Source: JAZKBN01 sp040388605 (GTDB taxonomy: Bacteria > Bacteroidota > Bacteroidia > Cytophagales > Flexibacteraceae). From it: a stretch of 14,291 nt of DNA. The stretch is taken from the NCBI GenBank assembly GCA_040388605.1, contig JAZKBN010000092.1:1-14291 (forward strand), written 5' to 3'. The translations under genes and the position numbers were made by a program. Shown here in pieces: positions 1 through 6,874 of this stretch. Under the pieces are notes generated by a model that saw only the letters and a program-made list of their open reading frames with translations, ran no database searches and was not told the origin of the DNA. Every line of letters begins with the position of its first letter. Position 1 is the first letter of the stretch.

Positions 1-86
1 AAGCGGAAACCCGGAGCAGGCATTGCTATTGCCAAAATCAATTTTTTTACTCACATCGGGCGATGATTTGCTTACCCTTTCCATGA

Positions 87-511
87 TTAGCTGCTACCGG
101 GTAATTCAGTTTTTAGGATATACCTCACCCAAAGCTTTTGCAGGTACTCTTCACCCTCCTCCTTACCAAGCTTTTTCACAATATATTCCAACATTAAACA
201 GCTGCGTTCTTCCTGTTTTATACTTTGCGGCGAGCCTGTAAGCCATAGCAGCTTTAGCCCGGCTACCTGCCGTATAAACTGCATAAACTCGCTTTACCGG
301 TTCCCGAAAACAGCATCGAGGAATTGGCTTAAGGACTCGTTAACCTGTGGTCCTGTTGTGTACATTCGTTCACGTAATGCTGCTATCCGAATATTAATTG
401 TCCGGCTATGATTAACGTAAACAGGCCAAGCGTAACCAAGAGGAGGGCATGTTTTTTTAGGTAGCCCGGTTTGCGGGCATGGTTGCTGAAATCACTGTAT
501 ATATGTGCCAT
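87..511 (-). pseudogene. Decayed DUF6766-family small membrane protein gene
   Basis: No single frame is open, but three fragments read in order like one DUF6766 protein. From ATG 511 there is a basic stretch, then a membrane segment (ALLLVTLGLFTLIIAGQLIF), then FG-stop-QHYVNE, where the family has FGW..YNE. The amber stop at 383-385 is thus a probable Trp TGG-to-TAG change. A frameshift follows, somewhere around 330-380. The new frame reads ESLSQFLDAVFGNR-stop-SEFMQF and then LTGSPQSIKQEE. This matches the family pattern F..A.FENWQSEFLQ followed by KGSPESK, with the ochre codon at 294-296 replacing Gln of NWQSEF. The last piece runs to a stop at 87-89. The lesions are seen directly; the family match is from memory of its motifs. 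The function of DUF6766 is unknown. The family is often longer, with two such halves, so the gene may also be truncated. Two or three sequencing errors so close together are a less likely alternative. Confidence 0.6.
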
Positions 512-639
512 GGTGGTTTTGTTTATGGCTTCATGTAAGGCAGAGATTGTGCCAAAAAGAAATAATGAGCACGTTTAAAAGCTTTCACACTCCGCCTGCG
601 ACCTGAAATCTTTACCACATTCCTTTAGCATAAACCCAC

Positions 640-668
640 AAAAAAACCGCCCGAATCTCTTCAGGCGG
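640..668 (-). terminator. Rho-independent terminator after tRNA-Pro
   Basis: Read on the minus strand, a 9-bp stem (CCGCCTGAA with TTCGGGCGG, one G-U pair) closes a GAGA tetraloop and is followed by seven T residues. It begins 10 bases beyond the tRNA 3' end and should terminate the tRNA transcript, and any read-through from the helicase gene. Confidence 0.85.
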
Positions 669-678
669 TCATTCAATG

Positions 679-751
679 TCGGAGTGGCGAGATTCGAACT
701 CACGACCTCTAGCACCCCATGCTAGCGCGCTACCAACTGCGCCACACCCCG
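679..751 (-). tRNA. tRNA-Pro (anticodon GGG)
   Basis: The minus strand folds as a 73-nt cloverleaf. The acceptor stem is CGGGGTG with CACTCCG (one G-T pair), the discriminator base is A73, and the D arm is GCGCAGTTGGTAGCGC. The anticodon stem CTAGC/GCTAG holds loop ATGGGGT, giving anticodon GGG, and the T arm contains GTTCGAATC. The 3' CCA is not encoded, as is usual in Bacteroidota, so CCA must be added after transcription. A consensus promoter lies about 40 bases upstream and a terminator just downstream, so this is a self-contained single-tRNA transcription unit. The GGG anticodon reads CCC and CCU proline codons. Confidence 0.95.
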
Positions 752-791
752 AAAATTTGCCATCTAAGGCACCCGCTTTATTTGCGGACTG

Positions 792-822
792 CAAAGGTAG
801 AAATTTTTCAATACATCACAAA
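792..822 (-). promoter_or_regulatory. Bacteroidota-type promoter for tRNA-Pro
   Basis: On the minus strand a -33 box TTTG (819-822) is followed after exactly 19 bases by the -7 box TACCTTTG (792-799), a full match to the Bacteroidota housekeeping consensus TTTG / TAnnTTTG. Transcription should start a few bases downstream, leaving a leader of roughly 35 bases before the mature tRNA. The -33 box abuts the helicase stop codon (816-818) and lies partly in its coding region. Confidence 0.8.
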
Positions 823-3800
823 CCCATATTCTTTTTAATGAAAGCCTCTGTTTTCTCACGCAAAACGGCCGGCCTCGCCCACTGCTCGCGGCTGTGCAGC
901 TGCAAAAACGGCCAGCGTTTGGCTGCCAATGCAAAGGGCGTATAAGCATGTGCATCACGCGCTGAAAGGCTGTGGTGATACAATTCATCGTCGGTGAGCA
1001 CAAGGCCTTTGTAATCTCCTGTGTCGGTTAAGGTAAGATCTGCAAAGGGGAGCAGGGGGCTTAGCTCGGGGTGTTGGTCGGCGAGCAGGTCTTTTAGCAA
1101 TACCGTATGACTCCGCGCATTATCGCTGCTTTCCGATGTTTCCCTTTGGCCTTCGCTCACGGCAAGGGCATAAGCCAGATACTCTTTCAGCATCTGCGGA
1201 CCACTGTGCTTTGCCCCCTCGGTGCTCAGCTGATGCGGCAGAATAGATGTAATCACGAATATTTTCTCCCTTGCCCGCGTAACAGCCACATTCAGCCTGT
1301 TTTCACCGCCGGGCATATTCAGGCTCCCGAACCGCGCCGACAATTTACCCTTTATATCAGGTGCATAAGCAATTGAGAATATGATAATGTCGCGCTCATC
1401 GCCCTGCACGTTTTCTATGTTTTTTACAAAGAGGTATTCCTGCTGCGGATCACTTTCTGCTAGGCCTATATCAGATACATTGGGGCTGAAACCGTTTTCT
1501 TCGAGCAGCTCCATTATCAGGTATTGCTGCGGCGCATTAAAGGTTACAATGCCTACTGATTTATTGGCCGTTTCGGGCCTTGCCTTTAAGCTTTTCAGCA
1601 GGTTCAGCACAGCATCGGCCTCGGCGACATTGCAGTTCTGCTCCCAGATTCCATTGGTTTTCAGGTAAGTTATAGCTGTGCCGTGGCGGTTCATATCTTC
1701 ATAATCAGGCAATACGCGCAGGCGTCCCCGGTAGAAATGCTTGTTGCTGAAACCAATAAGCTCGGGCAGGCGGCTGCGGTAGTGGCCCTGCAGCATGGTG
1801 CGGGGCAGGTACCTGCCGGCGAGCTTTAAAAGACTGTCGGCTTCGGCATCGGGGCTGTCGTCGCCGGGGTCTTCGAAACGGGCGGTGTAGAGGTTGTTGG
1901 GTTGTAATTGCTTATCGTCGCCGGCAATGAGCACCTGCCTGCCCCGGAAAATGGCGGGTATGCCTTTTTCCGCATAGCACTGGCTGGCCTCATCGAAAAT
2001 CACGAGATCGAAAATTTTCTCCATCGGGAACAGGGCCGATACGGCTTCGGGCGAAGCCATCCAGCAGGGTACCAGTCTGAAAACCTCCTCGCCCAGTTCG
2101 CTCACCAGTTTCCTGATGGGCCAAATGCGGCGCTTCTTGGTAACCTGGTGCTCTAAATCGCGGAAGGTGGTGCGGTTTTGCAGGCGGTTGTATTCAAGAT
2201 TGGCATAGCTGCGCTCGCGCAGGCGCATTAAGAGCATGCGGCTGCTGAGGCCGCGTTTTTCAAGTATGCTCTGTTGCAACTCGCTTTGCCACTGCTCAAG
2301 CTGCATGCTGCCCGATGAGCGCAATACCGGGTATTGCTCTTCTATATGGTTCAGCCAGGCAAGGTTCAGGCTGTTGGTAAATGCGGCAAGATACCCAGCT
2401 TTGGTTGTGGCCTGACCATAGAAGTGCTGCTCGCTGTGGGTGCCTTGAAGTTCTATGTTTGGTTTACCGGGAATAAGCGCTTCCAATTCGTAAACGGCAT
2501 CGGCCTCCTCGCTGCTGAAATCTTTAATCAGGCGGTTGAAGGCAAAAAAGCTGTCGGAATGCAATTCCAAAAAGCTTATTTCTGCAGCAGGGTCAACGGG
2601 CCCCCTCAGCAGGTATTCAATTTGATTGTAGTTGAAATTTTCTTTTAAGGCGTTGAACAGCCCTGATGCCTTTTGGGCGCTGCCGAGCAGGAATTGCAGG
2701 TGCTTTCGGGCCTCGTGCAGGCTCAACTCTTTATAGTTCAGCAGGGGGACTAATGCCTTCGGCGCCTGCATGTTCCTTATGGATAGTTGCAGGGCCTGAC
2801 GCATGGTGTCGGCCCAATCGGTAAACTGGGCAAGTGTAAATTCACCTTGCGGAAAACCGGGCATATTGCTTACATCTGCAATAGCCACTTCCAGCCTGTG
2901 CCTGTTTTCAAGCATAGCCAAAAGGGTGTCGACTTCTTTGGTGCCCATACCCCGCATACCTAATTGCTGCTTCACAAATTTGCTTTCGGCATTGAAGGTG
3001 TAGTAAAAGGTTTGGGCTAAAAAACCTTTATCAACTGCGGCGGCATTTTTTACCTGTTTCAGCAGGATGGGCAGGTTTTCTTTATTGCTCTGCCAATCTA
3101 CCCCCGGTTCGCTGAAGGCAAGGTTTATTTGCGCTTCTGCGGCATCAATGATGCTGAGTGCATCGTGGGCTGCCCTGGCTGTTTTTACCTGCGGAATCTG
3201 CGTTTGAAAAACGAGGTAACCTGCATTGCTGACTTCCAAAAGCCTGCTGAGCAGTTCTGCCGACTTGTGAATTTCAAAGGCTTCTTCCCGGCTGCCAAAA
3301 GGTTCTAATGCAGCTTTCAGTTCAGGCAGGGTAACATTGAGGGCCTGCTTAAGCGGCGCTGTTGAGTTTACCTTGTCGAAATTGCTTACATGCCATAGCC
3401 TTTCGGGCTTATTAAGCAAAATGCTGTAGTCATAATAATACCCGAGTCGGCGGAGGAAATCGCTGCTTTCTGCCGGGCGGAAACTTTGGCTCACAGGGCT
3501 GAAATTGCCATGCGGAGCAGCCGGGTTGCTGTTCAGGTACAATTCCTTAGCAGAAATACCGCATACAGAATCATCGAACAGTGCAGCTTTATACCGCTCA
3601 AGGTTCTCTGCCGAAGATTCAATCTGCCGGCTGAGGCGGTTAAAATCCCGGTCGAGGTGAATGCTGTTCAGGCTGCTGTTGGCCATTTTGGCTTCATCTA
3701 TGCCGGCTATTTGCCGGGCGAGGCGCTCGTACAGATCCTTGCGGTCGGCCCGGAAATCGTGTATAAGTGCCATAAAATCGCCCATGCCCAGGCGGCCGAG

Positions 3801-4868
3801 GCGTTCATGCACCACATCGAGCGCGGCGCGCTTCTGGCATACAAGCAGCACGCGCTTGCCCCGGGCGGCAAAATCGGCAATGAGGTTGGCTATCAGCTGC
3901 GATTTACCGGTGCCGGGCGGACCCTGCACCACCGGCGAATCACCTGCCTTTACGCTGTTCAGCGCTTTTTCCTGCGCGGCATCCAGGGGCAAAACCGTAT
4001 AAGTATCTTCTTCCCTAACCGGCAAGGGGAACTCCGGGACCAGCGAACCGAAGATGCCTTCCACATCGTCGCCGTTTTCGGCATTGAGCAGGTATTCGTA
4101 GTCGGGCAGCATATAGCTGTCGGTTTGCGGAAAAATGCCGAGTACAGCTTCTGAATCAAGCTTCAGTATGCCGGGAGCGTATTCTTCCTCTATCTCGGCC
4201 CGGGTTTTGGCGGTAAACGGCGCCAGCTTGTTCTCAAAAGTAGCGCTGTTGAAGTTCAGGTTGATGCTGCTTTCCTCAAGCATGCGGTAGAGGGTCGTGA
4301 GCAATGCGGTAGCATCGCGCTCTGCGCCGTCGTAGGCATATTCAAGCAGGTCTTCTGCCGGCGATGCGGCTCCGCCGTAATGGGCATAAGCCAAAACAAA
4401 GCTCTTGTTAAAGGCGGCAGGGTCTTGTGCCCTGCGGGTAATCTGCCATTTTCCGTTATCGACACTTAAGTCTACCGGGAAAAACAAAAGGGGCGCATGC
4501 ACAGCGGTGCCATCGGGGAAACGGCCTCGTACAAAGGGCCATGCCAGCATTAAATCGCGGCTGCCGGTTTCTTCCTCAATCATGGCCGCGCGTCGGCTTA
4601 TTTTCTTCAGCCTGGCCGATACCTTGTTCACATTCTCGTCCCTTGGGTCGTGAATATCTATGAGCTTAACGGGGCGGGCATCGGCCAGCAGCCGGGCAAT
4701 GGTATCGAAAGCGGGTTTGCCGTTCAGGAAATCGAGGTCGCAAATATCCAGGTCCTGCTCTGCCGAAAGGCGGGGCAGTAAAATAGCCTTGTTCCCGGTT
4801 TCAAGATTGGTTAGTCGGCGCAGGTAGGCCCGCAAAACGGAGGCCTGCATGGGGTTGGTCTTTTCCAT
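816..4868 (-). CDS. DUF4011 / Upf1-like superfamily 1 helicase with degenerate Vsr/MTES_1575-like C-terminus
   Basis: This 1350-residue cytoplasmic protein should bind and hydrolyse ATP to translocate on or unwind nucleic acid. Residues about 10-165 resemble the DUF4011 domain, with the typical LAWPFVRG and PLLFFPV stretches. The helicase core has Walker A GPPGTGKS (316-323), Walker B with DEASQ (959-963), GDDKQLQP (motif III, from 983), HYRSR (motif IV region, 1029-1033) and VTRAREK (motif VI, 1196-1202). The last 78 residues look like the Vsr/MTES_1575 endonuclease fold found at the end of related helicases: ADLTLTD aligns with IDLAV, TDDELYHH..SARD with ECDG..YHS..SARD, and RWPFLQLHSREQW with GWRIHRIWSTDWF. 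The acidic residue before the second aspartate is replaced by Leu1291, so nuclease activity is doubtful. Related DUF4011 helicase-Vsr proteins (Hhe) are reported as anti-phage defence genes. Here no partner is adjacent in the same transcript, and a housekeeping role in nucleic-acid maintenance is equally possible. ATG 4868 has no clear Shine-Dalgarno, normal for the phylum; Met7 is an alternative start. Confidence 0.9.
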   Translation of the reverse strand: MEKTNPMQASVLRAYLRRLTNLETGNKAILLPRLSAEQDLDICDLDFLNGKPAFDTIARLLADARPVKLIDIHDPRDENVNKVSARLKKISRRAAMIEEETGSRDLMLAWPFVRGRFPDGTAVHAPLLFFPVDLSVDNGKWQITRRAQDPAAFNKSFVLAYAHYGGAASPAEDLLEYAYDGAERDATALLTTLYRMLEESSINLNFNSATFENKLAPFTAKTRAEIEEEYAPGILKLDSEAVLGIFPQTDSYMLPDYEYLLNAENGDDVEGIFGSLVPEFPLPVREEDTYTVLPLDAAQEKALNSVKAGDSPVVQGPPGTGKSQLIANLIADFAARGKRVLLVCQKRAALDVVHERLGRLGMGDFMALIHDFRADRKDLYERLARQIAGIDEAKMANSSLNSIHLDRDFNRLSRQIESSAENLERYKAALFDDSVCGISAKELYLNSNPAAPHGNFSPVSQSFRPAESSDFLRRLGYYYDYSILLNKPERLWHVSNFDKVNSTAPLKQALNVTLPELKAALEPFGSREEAFEIHKSAELLSRLLEVSNAGYLVFQTQIPQVKTARAAHDALSIIDAAEAQINLAFSEPGVDWQSNKENLPILLKQVKNAAAVDKGFLAQTFYYTFNAESKFVKQQLGMRGMGTKEVDTLLAMLENRHRLEVAIADVSNMPGFPQGEFTLAQFTDWADTMRQALQLSIRNMQAPKALVPLLNYKELSLHEARKHLQFLLGSAQKASGLFNALKENFNYNQIEYLLRGPVDPAAEISFLELHSDSFFAFNRLIKDFSSEEADAVYELEALIPGKPNIELQGTHSEQHFYGQATTKAGYLAAFTNSLNLAWLNHIEEQYPVLRSSGSMQLEQWQSELQQSILEKRGLSSRMLLMRLRERSYANLEYNRLQNRTTFRDLEHQVTKKRRIWPIRKLVSELGEEVFRLVPCWMASPEAVSALFPMEKIFDLVIFDEASQCYAEKGIPAIFRGRQVLIAGDDKQLQPNNLYTARFEDPGDDSPDAEADSLLKLAGRYLPRTMLQGHYRSRLPELIGFSNKHFYRGRLRVLPDYEDMNRHGTAITYLKTNGIWEQNCNVAEADAVLNLLKSLKARPETANKSVGIVTFNAPQQYLIMELLEENGFSPNVSDIGLAESDPQQEYLFVKNIENVQGDERDIIIFSIAYAPDIKGKLSARFGSLNMPGGENRLNVAVTRAREKIFVITSILPHQLSTEGAKHSGPQMLKEYLAYALAVSEGQRETSESSDNARSHTVLLKDLLADQHPELSPLLPFADLTLTDTGDYKGLVLTDDELYHHSLSARDAHAYTPFALAAKRWPFLQLHSREQWARPAVLREKTEAFIKKNMGL

Positions 4869-4972
4869 TCAGTATAAGTACAAGTTACACATTTTTCATG
4901 CCTGAATGAAACAGCTTAAGGCTGAGACCGTATTTTTGAACCCCAAAGGCAAATAACAGGTAGCTTTAGTTT

Positions 4973-5004
4973 TTTGATTAGAAGTACCGAGGTAATTACT
5001 TTAG
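4973..5004 (+). promoter_or_regulatory. Candidate promoter for the 219-residue orphan gene
   Basis: TTTG at 4973-4976 is followed after 20 bases by TACTTTAG (4997-5004), one mismatch from the Bacteroidota -7 consensus TAnnTTTG. It would give a leader of about 85 bases before the ATG at 5094. It lies in the 225-base divergent gap shared with the helicase, for which I found no convincing promoter. Confidence 0.35.
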
Positions 5005-5093
5005 GCGCTTCCGGTTAGTCCAAACTATAAAAATCTCATCCCTTCTCCTTGTAAAATATCCGCCGAATTTACCTACTTAGCATTTAAGCTTTT

Positions 5094-5753
5094 ATGAAAG
5101 AGCAAATCATAGAAATAGAAGACATAACCGATGATCAGCTCCCGTTATATTTCCGCGGTAATGAATATTACCCACCTTCTGAACTGACAGATAACACAAT
5201 AAAGGATATAGGCAACATTCGCTGTACAAGGTATTACTACCCTTGGCAGGAGTTCAATAATTCACATGATGAAGCCGAGGAATTATTAACCCGCAAATTG
5301 AACGTTTTGTTAAAGCCTGAGCCCGGTTCATCTTGTACGGCCGTTTTTATTGAGGAATGGGCTGAATATAAAAGCAGGATCAGAACTTACAGGGGTTGGA
5401 TTAAAAAGGGAATAATCAGCGATAATGCAGTAATTTCATACGAGTTACCGCTTAAAGATAATCTGACCTTTTTTTGCGGATTAATCAATATGAAAAACCT
5501 TGATTCAGAGGTGTTTACAGGAATATACATAAATGCACATTGGTTTTACCTGATTGGTCCTGAAGCGAATTTTACTGCTGAGTTTTTAATGTATATTGTT
5601 GATAACTACGTTAATCGAGAAAAAAGGAATTGTTTTGCTGCTGTTAATATAAATCTGATTGTTGATTTATGCACGAAAGGCAATAAAGTAATTAAGCTCG
5701 GTGGCGATTGGCAAAGTTACCAGGCAATTGATATGTTTTATAAAGCAGGTTAA
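5094..5753 (+). CDS. Hypothetical protein, 219 residues, family not recognised
   Basis: I do not recognise this family. The protein begins with an acidic stretch rich in Glu, Ile and Asp, has no signal peptide or convincing membrane segment, and is aromatic-rich (RYYYPW, HWFYL, DNYVNREK, GGDWQSY). It therefore looks like a globular cytoplasmic protein of mixed alpha/beta type. It contains a handful of cysteines but no paired CxxC motif. The ATG follows an A+T-rich leader, with a candidate promoter at 4973-5004. The base composition is clearly more A+T-rich than the flanking helicase gene. It is the first of three same-strand genes of similar composition, but the 86-base gap to the next one makes shared transcription uncertain. 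An accessory or horizontally acquired origin is an inference from composition only. Confidence 0.75.
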   Translation: MKEQIIEIEDITDDQLPLYFRGNEYYPPSELTDNTIKDIGNIRCTRYYYPWQEFNNSHDEAEELLTRKLNVLLKPEPGSSCTAVFIEEWAEYKSRIRTYRGWIKKGIISDNAVISYELPLKDNLTFFCGLINMKNLDSEVFTGIYINAHWFYLIGPEANFTAEFLMYIVDNYVNREKRNCFAAVNINLIVDLCTKGNKVIKLGGDWQSYQAIDMFYKAG

Positions 5754-5755
5754 GG

Positions 5756-5779
5756 CCCCTCCAATTCGAGAATTAGGGG
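5756..5779 (+). other. Hairpin after the 219-residue gene, possible weak terminator
   Basis: CCCCT, then a two-base CC bulge, then AATT, pairs with AATTAGGGG around a CGAG loop, starting two bases after the stop codon at 5753. The following bases (AATTCTCTT) are not a proper T tract, so this may be an mRNA-stabilising hairpin or a leaky terminator rather than a full stop. Confidence 0.35.
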
Positions 5780-5839
5780 AATTCTCTTAAAGAACAACAT
5801 GGCAGGTTCTATACTGATCACTCAAATATCACATTTCCT

Positions 5840-6154
5840 ATGTCCATTGCATCCATTTTCCGAAAATTAACAGGTTGGGGTAAATCAAAAACCCCGGATA
5901 ACACTTTTATATTAAAGCTGAGCCATGCCGAAGCTTTGGTTCTTTCCGACCTGCTTCATTATTATTTCCAAGACGATAAAATGGAGTTCTTAAAGCCAGG
6001 CCCGGCTGATAATGTTGTATTCTTAAGAATTTTAGGTCAGCTTGAAATCGGCTTGGTAGAACCTTTTCGTCCTGATTACTCGCAGTTGCTTGAAGAGGCG
6101 CGAGCTGAAACGCTGAAAGGAACTCCCTGGGCGGAAACGGTCGTGATTCGGTGA
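5840..6154 (+). CDS. Small hypothetical protein, 104 residues
   Basis: I do not recognise a family. The first 20 residues are basic and hydrophobic (SIASIFRKLTGWGKSK) but are not a typical signal peptide. They are followed by a predicted helix (SHAEALVLSDLLHYYF), an acidic linker, two beta-like strands (NVVFLRILGQLEIGLVEPF) and a final helix (DYSQLLEEARAET). This suggests a small soluble alpha/beta protein, perhaps an adaptor, though that is only a shape-based guess. It is followed after 33 bases by the lipoprotein gene at 6188 on the same strand, so the two are probably co-transcribed. No consensus promoter is visible in the 86 bases upstream. Confidence 0.65.
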   Translation: MSIASIFRKLTGWGKSKTPDNTFILKLSHAEALVLSDLLHYYFQDDKMEFLKPGPADNVVFLRILGQLEIGLVEPFRPDYSQLLEEARAETLKGTPWAETVVIR

Positions 6155-6187
6155 TTGTTTATATTTACTAAATTTTTAAAACTAAAA

Positions 6188-6733
6188 ATGAGATATGAAA
6201 TTTTAAATTTCTATACATTTTGCCTGGCGTTATTAATCTGCCAGGGTTGCAGGGTCTGCATAAGCTCTTACGAGCTGCATGATCGTAATAATGCTGTCAA
6301 ATATTCCTATTTGCACAACGGACTGGGTCTATCCGGTTCTCTTACAATTTCTGATCACAAGGAGTTTCACATCAGTTTATATATTGGTGATAAAACCAAA
6401 AAGGAAAAAATAAACAGTATTTTGGTAAAAGTGCAAACAGATAACGGACAGGAATTAACTGAAAGTGAGGTTAAAATGGTTCCGTATGATTTTATGAATT
6501 ATAAACAGTCTGATTCAAAATACCGGGTTAAAAACTTTTCTGAATTGCTTGAAAATGAACTATATACCAAACTGGGAAATGATTTGGTATCATATTATTT
6601 TTATTATACGTCCGATGAAGACATTATTGCCAACAGCATTGTTATAACCGTAGTGGCTGAATTAGATAACCGAACAATCTACTATAGTGATGTGTTCTAT
6701 CTCAATAAACACTGTTTTTATACGGTGCATTAG
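6188..6733 (+). CDS. Putative lipoprotein, 181 residues, unknown function
   Basis: The frame is open from a TTG at 6155, but the ATG at 6188 is the better start because it gives a compact signal sequence: MRYEILNF, a hydrophobic core (YTFCLALLI), then CQGC. The Gly-Cys junction fits a loose Bacteroidota lipobox, although Cys and Gln at -3 and -2 are atypical, so lipidation is probable rather than certain. The mature part is rich in Lys, Asp, Tyr and Ser with alternating hydrophobics, suggesting a beta-rich periplasmic or outer-membrane-anchored domain. I recognise no family. This is the most A+T-rich gene of the window (for example 16 G+C of 60 bases at 6361-6420). It lies 33 bases after the 104-residue gene and converges on the LOTUS-DUF3825 gene, with hairpins in between. 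Confidence 0.65.
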   Translation: MRYEILNFYTFCLALLICQGCRVCISSYELHDRNNAVKYSYLHNGLGLSGSLTISDHKEFHISLYIGDKTKKEKINSILVKVQTDNGQELTESEVKMVPYDFMNYKQSDSKYRVKNFSELLENELYTKLGNDLVSYYFYYTSDEDIIANSIVITVVAELDNRTIYYSDVFYLNKHCFYTVH

Positions 6734-6813
6734 AATATACATTGATTATGAATGTTGCAAATCATATAAGCAACAACGCCTAGCCCTGGCCCAGTAAGCC
6801 CTTAAAACTAAAA

Positions 6814-6843
6814 CAGGGCATAAACCTTCCGGTCTATACCCTG
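6814..6843. terminator. Convergent-gene terminator hairpin
   Basis: CAGGGCATAAACC pairs with GGTCTATACCCTG around a TTCC loop: 13 positions with two mismatches. On the minus strand the hairpin is followed by TTTTAGTTTT, and on the plus strand by CAAATTTTAT. It lies between the convergent genes ending at 6733 (plus) and 6872 (minus) and could serve both, more convincingly the minus-strand gene. Confidence 0.6.
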
Positions 6844-6857
6844 CAAATTTTATAAAT

Positions 6858-6874
6858 TAGCCGAACACCGGCTA
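6858..6874 (-). terminator. Small hairpin overlapping the stop codon of the LOTUS-DUF3825 gene
   Basis: On the minus strand TAGCCG pairs with CGGCTA around a GTGTT loop, starting with the stop codon TAG itself, followed by ATTTATAAAATTT. The stem is only 6 bp. Together with 6814-6843 it may form a tandem termination zone, or protect the mRNA 3' end. Confidence 0.35.

Noticed and set aside
1..84. A minus-strand ATG at 82-84 opening a frame to the left edge, 2 bases after the stop at 87
   Set aside because: Only 28 residues are visible, without recognisable motif or ribosome-binding site, and the ORF ending just before it is part of a pseudogene, so apparent coupling means little.
383..511. 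A free-standing 42-residue single-span membrane peptide
   Set aside because: Its end matches the point where DUF6766 proteins continue (FGW..YNE) and further DUF6766 motifs follow downstream, so it is better explained as the first piece of a broken gene.
679..751. tRNA-Pro gene as an attachment site for an integrated element
   Set aside because: No integrase is present, and I could not find a second copy of the tRNA 3' end elsewhere in the window.
3486..4154. A 222-residue plus-strand ORF opposite the helicase
   Set aside because: It is antisense to the helicase Walker A region, whose reading frame has all the expected motifs; the opposite reading resembles no family.
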